This document shows, one piece after another, positions 33,287-38,608 of a stretch of DNA of 38,608 nucleotides (positions are counted from its first letter, which is position 1; every line of letters begins with the position of its first letter). The notes below the pieces were generated by a model. That model saw only the letters and a program-made list of their open reading frames with translations. It did not search any database and had not been told where the DNA came from. This DNA comes from an uncultured Muriicola sp. (GTDB lineage Bacteria; Bacteroidota; Bacteroidia; Flavobacteriales; Flavobacteriaceae). The stretch covers positions 1 through 38,608 of the forward strand of contig NZ_CAMYKH010000029.1 in the NCBI RefSeq assembly GCF_947258935.1. Direction: 5' to 3'. The translations under genes were made by a program, and so were the position numbers.

Positions 33287-34810
33287 TTAAACCAGTGATT
33301 TTTGAGTCATGGCATTTGGTTGATGCAGACCCATCATATGAAGGATGGTTGGTGCTATATCACCTAAGACCCCGTTTTTTACTGCTTTTATGTCCTTGTC
33401 TACTACTATCAGAGGCACTGGGTTGGTGGTATGAGCTGTATTAGCACTTCCATCTGGATTTATCATGGTATCACAATTCCCATGATCTGCAATGATAAGG
33501 GTGCTATAGCCATTTTCCAAACCGGCGGTAACTACAGCTTCGGCACAACTATCAACCGTTTCCACCGCTTTTATAGCAGCTTCCATTACACCGGTATGCC
33601 CAACCATATCCGGATTTGCAAAATTTAGACAGACAAAATCGGCTTCACCTTTTTTTAATTCCGGGATGATAGCATCTCTGATATCGTATGCGCTCATTTC
33701 CGGTTGAAGATCATAGGTGGCTACTTTTGGGGAGGGGCACATAATGCGCGATTCACCATCAAAGGGAACTTCCCTACCTCCATTAAAGAAGAAAGTAACA
33801 TGCGGGTATTTTTCTGTTTCGGCGATACGGATTTGTTTTTTTCCCTGGTTGGCAAGGATTTCGCCAAGTGTATCATGAAGATTCTCTTTATCATAAACCA
33901 TTTTGATCCCTTTAAATGAATCGTCATAGTTGGTCATAGTCACATAGTACAGTTTCAGTGCCTTCATATGAAAATCTGGGTGATCCTTTTGTGAGAGCAC
34001 TTCTGTTAATTCACGACCTCTGTCTGTCCTGAAATTAAAAAAGATCACTACGTCGTCCTCTTTTATAGTTGTAAGTGGAGATCCCTGCTCATTAGTAACA
34101 ATAATAGGTTTCAGGAATTCGTCCGTAAGGCCATTATCATAATTTTTTTGGATACTAGAGAGAACATCTGTAGTCTTTTCTCCTTTGCCATTTACAACCA
34201 GATCGTAGGCCAATTGTACTCTTTCCCAGCGTTTATCTCTGTCCATTGCGTAATAGCGACCAATAACACTGGCGAGTTTTGCTTTCTTATCCTTACAGAA
34301 ATGAATCAGGTCTTCCATAAATCCTTTTCCACTCCTGGGATCTACATCCCGTCCATCCGTAAAAGCGTGTATAAACACATTTGTAAGCGAATTATCTTCT
34401 GCTGCAGAGATCAATCCTTTTAAATGGGTAATATGACTATGAACACCTCCATCGCTTACCAAGCCGAGTAAATGAACGTGTTTTTGATGTTTTTTCGCAT
34501 AGAGAAAAGCTTCTTTGATCACCTTCTCATCTTTTAGTTTATCCTCTTTAACCGCTTTGTTGATCTTGGCCAGATCCTGATAAACAATTCGCCCTGCCCC
34601 TAAATTCATATGGCCTACTTCACTGTTCCCCATTTGGCCTTCGGGCAGGCCTACATTCATCCCATCAGTAAGAAGGTTGCTATTGGGGTACTTTTTATAA
34701 AGAGAACTTATAAAAGGTGTTTTAGCCTGATCAATAGCAGAAACCTTTGGATCCGGAGATTTTCCCCAGCCATCAAGGATCATCAAGATCACTTTTTTAT
34801 GCATTTCCAT
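33287..34810 (-). CDS. gpmI: Cofactor-independent phosphoglycerate mutase
   Basis: This 507-residue alkaline-phosphatase-fold enzyme interconverts 3- and 2-phosphoglycerate using two Mn2+ ions. Visible are LMILDGWGKS with the first metal Asp, the phospho-serine region MGNSEVGHMNLGAGRIVYQD, HAFTDGRDVDPRSG, FFNFRTDRGRE, and the C-terminal metal sites NFANPDMVGHTG and IADHGNCD. Two near-initial ATGs exist (34810 and 34804); either gives a normal protein. A TATTTTTG element lies 23 bases upstream. It heads the gpmI-map-methyltransferase operon. Confidence 0.97.
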   Translation of the reverse strand: MEMHKKVILMILDGWGKSPDPKVSAIDQAKTPFISSLYKKYPNSNLLTDGMNVGLPEGQMGNSEVGHMNLGAGRIVYQDLAKINKAVKEDKLKDEKVIKEAFLYAKKHQKHVHLLGLVSDGGVHSHITHLKGLISAAEDNSLTNVFIHAFTDGRDVDPRSGKGFMEDLIHFCKDKKAKLASVIGRYYAMDRDKRWERVQLAYDLVVNGKGEKTTDVLSSIQKNYDNGLTDEFLKPIIVTNEQGSPLTTIKEDDVVIFFNFRTDRGRELTEVLSQKDHPDFHMKALKLYYVTMTNYDDSFKGIKMVYDKENLHDTLGEILANQGKKQIRIAETEKYPHVTFFFNGGREVPFDGESRIMCPSPKVATYDLQPEMSAYDIRDAIIPELKKGEADFVCLNFANPDMVGHTGVMEAAIKAVETVDSCAEAVVTAGLENGYSTLIIADHGNCDTMINPDGSANTAHTTNPVPLIVVDKDIKAVKNGVLGDIAPTILHMMGLHQPNAMTQKSLV

Positions 34811-34832
34811 GGGCGAGTTTAAAATTATCTTT

Positions 34833-34840
34833 CAAAAATA
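34833..34840 (-). promoter_or_regulatory. Candidate -7 promoter element of the gpmI operon (TATTTTTG)
   Basis: It is an exact TAnnTTTG match, 22 bases upstream of the gpmI ATG. It lies downstream of the terminator at 34943-34974, so gpmI needs a start signal here. No TTG at -33. Confidence 0.5.
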
Positions 34841-34942
34841 GTATGATTTTATGGGGATTGCCACATTTCGTCATCCTTTTTCGCAGAACGGAGATAATCT
34901 AAAAAGAATAATACAATCGAAAGATCAATGGGAAGTAGTATT

Positions 34943-34974
34943 CAAAAACAAAATCCCCGGCGAAAACCGGAGAT
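34943..34974 (-). terminator. Rho-independent terminator after the 55-residue protein gene
   Basis: On the minus strand ATCTCCGG pairs with CCGGGGAT (8 bp, one G-T; 34967-34974 with 34953-34960) around a 6-base loop, followed by TTTGTTTTT. It sits 45 bases past the stop at 35019. Confidence 0.8.
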
Positions 34975-35018
34975 CTGCATATATTTTGAGTAACCCAAGT
35001 GTTCTCGCAAAAGGGTCC

Positions 35019-35186
35019 TTAAAATTCAAAACCAGTAAAGGCTCTATATAGAAATGCATATACTGCCATCCCTAACATTAAGGCGCAAAAAACGGAATAG
35101 CCCTTTAATAAAAAAACCACAAACTCTGGTTTACAGTCATCAAAGGCTTCCAGGTATAAATTTTTGAAGTGTAAAAGTGTTCCCAT
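35019..35186 (-). CDS. Small conserved membrane protein, 55 residues
   Basis: The protein reads MGTLLHFKNLYLEAFDDCKP, then a membrane-spanning segment around FCALMLGMAVYAFLYR and a short tail FTGFEF. One or two helices span about 22-48. It resembles a short Flavobacteriaceae family that I recall as DUF6747, but this is uncertain. It fills a 495-base gap that would otherwise be unexplained, has -7 elements upstream (35203-35210 and 35252-35259) and a proper terminator downstream, so it looks like a complete stand-alone gene. Function unknown. Confidence 0.75.
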   Translation of the reverse strand: MGTLLHFKNLYLEAFDDCKPEFVVFLLKGYSVFCALMLGMAVYAFLYRAFTGFEF

Positions 35187-35202
35187 ATAGTTTTTGTTTT
35201 CA

Positions 35203-35210
35203 CAAAGCTA
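35203..35210 (-). promoter_or_regulatory. Candidate -7 promoter element for the 55-residue protein (TAGCTTTG)
   Basis: It matches TAnnTTTG, 17 bases upstream of the ATG. A second match (TATCTTTG) lies at 35252-35259, just after the T-run of the M48 gene's weak terminator. Which one is used cannot be told. Confidence 0.4.
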
Positions 35211-35260
35211 TAAGGGTTAAATTGAGTGAAATAGTAGGATTGGGAGAATTTCAAAGATAG

Positions 35261-35280
35261 AAAAAAAAGGATACTATCCT
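35261..35280 (-). terminator. Weak terminator after the M48 peptidase gene
   Basis: A 5-bp stem (AGGAT/ATCCT, 35276-35280 with 35268-35272) with a 3-base loop is followed by T8 on the minus strand, 25 bases past the stop. The stem is short, so termination may be partial. Confidence 0.5.
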
Positions 35281-35305
35281 AATTTTGGTCGATGTATTAC
35301 AAATC

Positions 35306-36070
35306 TTAACTGCCCTGATACTTTTGAATGGCTTTTTTTATCTTTTCAATCCTATTTTCCGGATCCGGATGGGTACTTTGAAATTCGGGAGCCCGGTTTG
35401 GTCCCCCAGCTTCTTTTAGGATCTCCATCACGCGTATCATTTCTCTTGGTTGGTAGTGCGATCTTATCATAAATAATACGCCCAGGTCATCGCTCTCCAG
35501 TTCATCACTACGTCCATTTGTTAAGAGGGTATTTTGCCCTATGCTTCCAACTATATTTCCGGCATCGGCCCCAACCTGAGCACCCATACTTAAGGTCTTC
35601 CAGAAATTACTTTCGGCAATACGTTCTGCAGAATGTCTGCCGATTACATGCCCAATTTCGTGCCCAAGAACGCCAGCTAATTGTGCTTCATTCAATTGAG
35701 AGAAGAGGGCGTAAGTAATAAAGATCTGTCCTCCGGGGAGTGCAAAGGCGTTGATGGTCTGATCGTCTGCCAGTAAATGAAATTCATATTTATAAGGTGT
35801 TTCCCTGGCAATACTATTTTGTACAAGTTTATTTCCTACGGCATCCACAAAAGACTGCATACGTTCATCAGGGTATAAGCCGCCGTATTGTTGTGCAATT
35901 TGAGGAGTACTTTGAAGTCCGATGGCGATCTCCTGTTCTGCCGTCATATTAATATTTTGAACCCTGCCGGTATAAGGGTTTTTTTCCTTGTTACTGCAAC
36001 GCTGTACTAAAGCGAAGCCAACGATTGCCAGGCCAATAAAAATTCTAATTTTCCAATTGGCTCTTCTCAT
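35306..36070 (-). CDS. M48-family zinc metallopeptidase
   Basis: This 254-residue protein has an N-terminal hydrophobic segment (FIGLAIVGFALV, 11-22) for export or anchoring. Cys25 follows but the preceding residues (VQR) are a poor lipobox. The M48 domain carries HEIGH (H137, E138, H141) and the third ligand region RSDELESDDLG (E190). FALPGGQIFITYALF is the usual preceding strand, and STHPDPENRIEKI is the typical C-terminal element. It resembles periplasmic BepA/LoiP-type quality-control proteases; substrate unknown. It starts 37 bases after the M15 gene on the same strand, so co-transcription is likely. Confidence 0.93.
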   Translation of the reverse strand: MRRANWKIRIFIGLAIVGFALVQRCSNKEKNPYTGRVQNINMTAEQEIAIGLQSTPQIAQQYGGLYPDERMQSFVDAVGNKLVQNSIARETPYKYEFHLLADDQTINAFALPGGQIFITYALFSQLNEAQLAGVLGHEIGHVIGRHSAERIAESNFWKTLSMGAQVGADAGNIVGSIGQNTLLTNGRSDELESDDLGVLFMIRSHYQPREMIRVMEILKEAGGPNRAPEFQSTHPDPENRIEKIKKAIQKYQGS

Positions 36071-36107
36071 GGAACAAGTAGTTTTGAATGATATACCATA
36101 TAGTCAC

Positions 36108-36842
36108 CTATAAAAGTACTCTGTTTATATCCAATATATTATCCCTGATATAGGTTTTGATGAATCCGGTAGTTAGGAATTCGCTTCCTACAAAATCTTC
36201 TTCAACCAATAATTGAAGAATGTTCTTTTTTCGAAATATCTCGAGCATAGGAACGGAAAGCGGTGCATAGCTATAATGCCACGGCTCGTATTTAAATCCA
36301 CGGCGTTTCGACTCATTTGTATAGACCAGGTAAAAACCGTATTCCCGTGCATGTTCATCCATCCAAACCTTTAGGTCTGCAAATGGTCCGCCTTCTTCGA
36401 ATTTAGTAGGAACCAACACGTCCCCTTCCGTATTTTTGCTGGCATCAATGATATCGATTTCTGTACCCCAATGATGTCTGCTGGTACCCGGTATCGTAGA
36501 GTATTCAATGATCTTATCTATTGCCTGTAATGGTTCCATTCCATCATCTTCTGTATACTGCAGGTATTTCCTTTCGAAAATGGCCAGTTGGCGGTCAAAA
36601 CTTCGATAGCTGGATACGATCTCAATTGATATCCCATCCTGATAGGCGGCTTTTTTCATTTCAATAAAGGCATCGTGTGCTTCTTTACGAAGGTTGATTC
36701 CCTCCCCGTACAAATCGATGTCTGCTTTGCCCATCAATTCCGAAATATCGTAGGCCGCAGTTTGAGCCCAGGTAGCAGTATGAATAGTCATAATCATTAT
36801 CACTATCAAATTGATTTTTAGAATAAAAGATCTTCTAAGCAT
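36108..36842 (-). CDS. M15-family D-alanyl-D-alanine carboxypeptidase (VanY/LdcB type)
   Basis: This 244-residue exported protein has a signal peptide (cleavage near residues 26-27, TWA/Q). The zinc-peptidase motif SRHHWGTEID gives S121, H123 and D130; the third ligand is His189 in EPWHY. The SSYRSFDRQLAIF segment (77-89) is typical of the family. It trims D-Ala (or L-D bonds) from peptidoglycan stem peptides in the periplasm. It lies 37 bases upstream of the M48 peptidase gene. No promoter consensus is evident upstream. Confidence 0.92.
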   Translation of the reverse strand: MLRRSFILKINLIVIMIMTIHTATWAQTAAYDISELMGKADIDLYGEGINLRKEAHDAFIEMKKAAYQDGISIEIVSSYRSFDRQLAIFERKYLQYTEDDGMEPLQAIDKIIEYSTIPGTSRHHWGTEIDIIDASKNTEGDVLVPTKFEEGGPFADLKVWMDEHAREYGFYLVYTNESKRRGFKYEPWHYSYAPLSVPMLEIFRKKNILQLLVEEDFVGSEFLTTGFIKTYIRDNILDINRVLL

Positions 36843-37013
36843 ATTAGATTCCTTAAGAGGTTAAAAAATAAGACTTCAGAGCCACATATTTGCGATCCCT
36901 AAATTAAAATAAATTCAAGAGTTATTGGCAGATTACATCATATAATGTTGAAAGTGCCTCTCGATCAAAGTTCGCATTCATGACATGGAAAATAGCATCT
37001 TCAATTGGAGGAT

Positions 37014-38180
37014 CTAATTTGAGATATAGAGATACCCCTGATGTTTTTGCCGCAGGTCATGCATGGTAATAATATAAAAGTAGATCCCCGAAGCTAGTCC
37101 GGTTCCTCTTTTCACAACTGCTTTCCGGTTAGACTGACCGTTGAAATCGTTTTGGTAATTCGCTTTGGAATAGACCAACACCCCGTAGCGGTCAAAGATC
37201 TCCAAAAGATTATTTGGCGAATTCTCCATACCCTCTAATACCAACATATCATTGGCACCATCACCATTTGGTGTCATAAAATAATTGTCCAGCTCCATAG
37301 TGGTATAGGTTTCCAGCCTGCTATCATTACCCCCTATGGTAAATATTTCATACTCATTGGGTACCACAGTTTCTGAGGTAACGGACCCATAGCCCATACC
37401 ACCTTCAACGGCAGAGTTCCCAAGGTTTACCCATTGGTTTTCGGTCTTGCTCCAGCCTACAACCTTTAGCTCGTTTAAGTATTCTCCCAGGGCACGTACA
37501 TTGCTGTATTCATCCCAGGTTAGGGTTATTTTAGAAGGAACATCGCTTTCCAGGCGCCAAAATTCTTTATCACTCACAGAAATAAATTCTGTAGCTTTTT
37601 TATTGGTACTGAAATCAACATTTAATGTTTTTGAGTTATTGGGATCTTCGAAAAAATAGGCACATTTAGCCATAGCATTGATAGCTACAGACTCTATGGT
37701 TAAAGGGCGTAACCTATCTTCATTCCCCACAGGGAACAAAAAGGATTCCTTGTTGGTCATGGCACCATACCCATCAATTTTGGATACGCTGCTTTCTCCA
37801 ATGTAGAAAGAGTAATCAAGAAAGTTTGAATATATGGCAGTACCCGATTTTTCGGTAACAATATCGCCCGTGATAAGGTTTACATTGTTATGAACATTAA
37901 CTGAAGTTTCTAATACAAGTCCGCCACCAACGTCTACTTCTGTATCAAAAAGTACAGGCATATAAGCGCCTGAGATGGTCAATGCATCCTGATCGCTATA
38001 AAAACCAACCAGCCCGGTGGTTTGATCAAAAGTACCATCATATACAAGATCCAGATGAAAGCCAACGTTAGTATTACCATGTAGCTGTATCACTCCATAG
38101 TTATGAACGGCCTCTTGTGCATAAATGCATGAAAGAGAAACATACAACATTAAAATAGATACAAATACTAATTTTCTCAT
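37014..38180 (-). CDS. T9SS type B sorting-domain surface protein
   Basis: This 388-residue secreted protein has a signal peptide (cleavage about residue 21, IYA/Q), a beta-rich body of unknown type, and a C-terminal gliding-motility-associated (CHU_C, type B) sorting domain of about 90 residues. That domain starts YFMTPNGDGANDML, then LEIFDRYGVLVYS, and ends GIYFYIITM and HQGYLYISN. Such domains direct export through the type IX system, to which PorT and Plug in this window belong. It lies 86 bases downstream of the partial gene at the right edge; together they may be a surface-protein pair. Confidence 0.92.
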   Translation of the reverse strand: MRKLVFVSILMLYVSLSCIYAQEAVHNYGVIQLHGNTNVGFHLDLVYDGTFDQTTGLVGFYSDQDALTISGAYMPVLFDTEVDVGGGLVLETSVNVHNNVNLITGDIVTEKSGTAIYSNFLDYSFYIGESSVSKIDGYGAMTNKESFLFPVGNEDRLRPLTIESVAINAMAKCAYFFEDPNNSKTLNVDFSTNKKATEFISVSDKEFWRLESDVPSKITLTWDEYSNVRALGEYLNELKVVGWSKTENQWVNLGNSAVEGGMGYGSVTSETVVPNEYEIFTIGGNDSRLETYTTMELDNYFMTPNGDGANDMLVLEGMENSPNNLLEIFDRYGVLVYSKANYQNDFNGQSNRKAVVKRGTGLASGIYFYIITMHDLRQKHQGYLYISN

Positions 38181-38266
38181 AAGGCTTTTATACTATGGCT
38201 TGTTTTGAAAGAAGTTATGGAACACTTTATTCTTATCACATTTATATTACTGAAACAAACATATTA

Positions 38267-38608
38267 CTATAGCATATTAATTATGTGCCAATTGGTACCG
38301 TCACTCTGAAACCAAAAAATTTTGTCATTATCAATTTTATTATCTGGGTCTCCTTTTACATCCAAATAATTGATGTTGGTAAAATTATCTCCTGTACCAA
38401 GATTCTTTATTACATAGATTCGTCCCCTACAAGTGTTTGCTGCCGGGAGTGATATAATCAGGTCCTTTACTGTAGTCGTTATCAAAGTATGATCATTCAC
38501 CCCCAGGGTTGTGTTCACTGCCGTTGAACGTATTGGGGTTGAAAAAGATCCGGAGACTTGTAAAGTGGAATTTGGGGTTGTATTTCCTATCCCAATTTTA
38601 CCGTTTGT
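38267..38608 (-). CDS. C-terminal part of a repetitive surface or fibre-like protein (partial)
   Basis: The frame is open from the window edge to TAG at 38267-38269, giving 113 residues of the C-terminus. It begins TNGKIGIGNTTPNSTLQVSG, a motif common near the ends of long Bacteroidota surface or phage-tail-fibre-like proteins. Beta-rich segments follow (IISLPAANTCRGRIYVIKN) and it ends FWFQSDGTNWHIINML. A shorter reading from an internal GTG at 38518 is possible but unlikely because the frame stays open with family-like sequence beyond it. No sorting domain is present at this C-terminus. The start and full length are outside the window. Confidence 0.8.
   Translation of the reverse strand, partial: TNGKIGIGNTTPNSTLQVSGSFSTPIRSTAVNTTLGVNDHTLITTTVKDLIISLPAANTCRGRIYVIKNLGTGDNFTNINYLDVKGDPDNKIDNDKIFWFQSDGTNWHIINML

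Noticed and set aside
34851-35051. 66-residue plus-strand open frame
   Set aside because: It is antisense to the terminator and 3' end of the minus-strand 55-residue gene, with no recognisable sequence.

Overview
The window looks like a chromosomal segment of a marine member of the Flavobacteriaceae (Bacteroidota). The evidence is the short 287-residue primary sigma factor, Bacteroidota-type promoter elements (TAnnTTTG, in one case with TTG 18 bases upstream), a complete Na+-pumping NADH:quinone reductase operon, type IX secretion parts (PorT/SprT, the Plug protein and a type B sorting-domain client), a TamL-like lipoprotein barrel and a short conserved membrane protein. Placement near Maribacter/Muricauda/Eudoraea is a guess. 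Nearly all of it is ordinary core genome. I see no tRNA, rRNA, CRISPR array, prophage or insertion sequence.

Layout. 1-80: two 35-bp hairpin-forming direct repeats at the window edge. 99-7241: a YpdA-type flavoprotein, a CBS-pair protein, rpe, rpoD, pnp and rpsO (all but the CBS gene on the minus strand, with clear terminators after rpoD, pnp and rpsO), then a plus-strand lipoprotein. 7290-14030: accD (with a damaged 3' end), fbaA and tamL-like on minus, a divergent TrmH-family methyltransferase, then ubiE-porT on minus. 14269-17110: trkA-trkH potassium uptake. 17117-20195: desaturase and aspartate aminotransferase on minus, rsmG on plus. 20493-24075: pruA, apaG and the T9SS plug gene on minus. 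24229-31662: nqrABCDEF, an uncharacterised 90-residue protein and apbE on plus. 31663-34810: gpmI-map-methyltransferase operon on minus. 35019-38608: a 55-residue membrane protein, an M48 peptidase, an M15 peptidase, a T9SS type B protein and the 3' end of a surface-protein-like gene, all on minus.

How the genes work together. The Nqr operon gives a sodium-motive NADH dehydrogenase. ApbE, encoded just downstream, is the enzyme family that attaches FMN to the NqrB and NqrC threonines visible here. UbiE makes the menaquinone that Nqr reduces. TrkAH handles potassium. PorT and Plug belong to the secretion route used by the type B protein at the right end.

Most notable points. (1) The central three quarters of pnp has leucine codon use very unlike its own ends and the adjacent rpsO (33 of 37 TTA versus 4 of 15), suggesting intragenic recombination or a chimeric assembly. 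(2) accD, normally essential, carries an out-of-frame deletion near its 3' end, and the lost C-terminus is still readable in another frame. (3) An uncharacterised small gene lies between nqrF and apbE and starts only a few bases after a strong terminator. (4) The YpdA homologue lacks the cysteine reported as catalytic in Firmicutes. (5) A small membrane-protein frame overlaps the end of the T9SS plug gene but has no standard start codon. I found no clearly new multi-gene system; items 3 and 5 are the best candidates for undescribed components.
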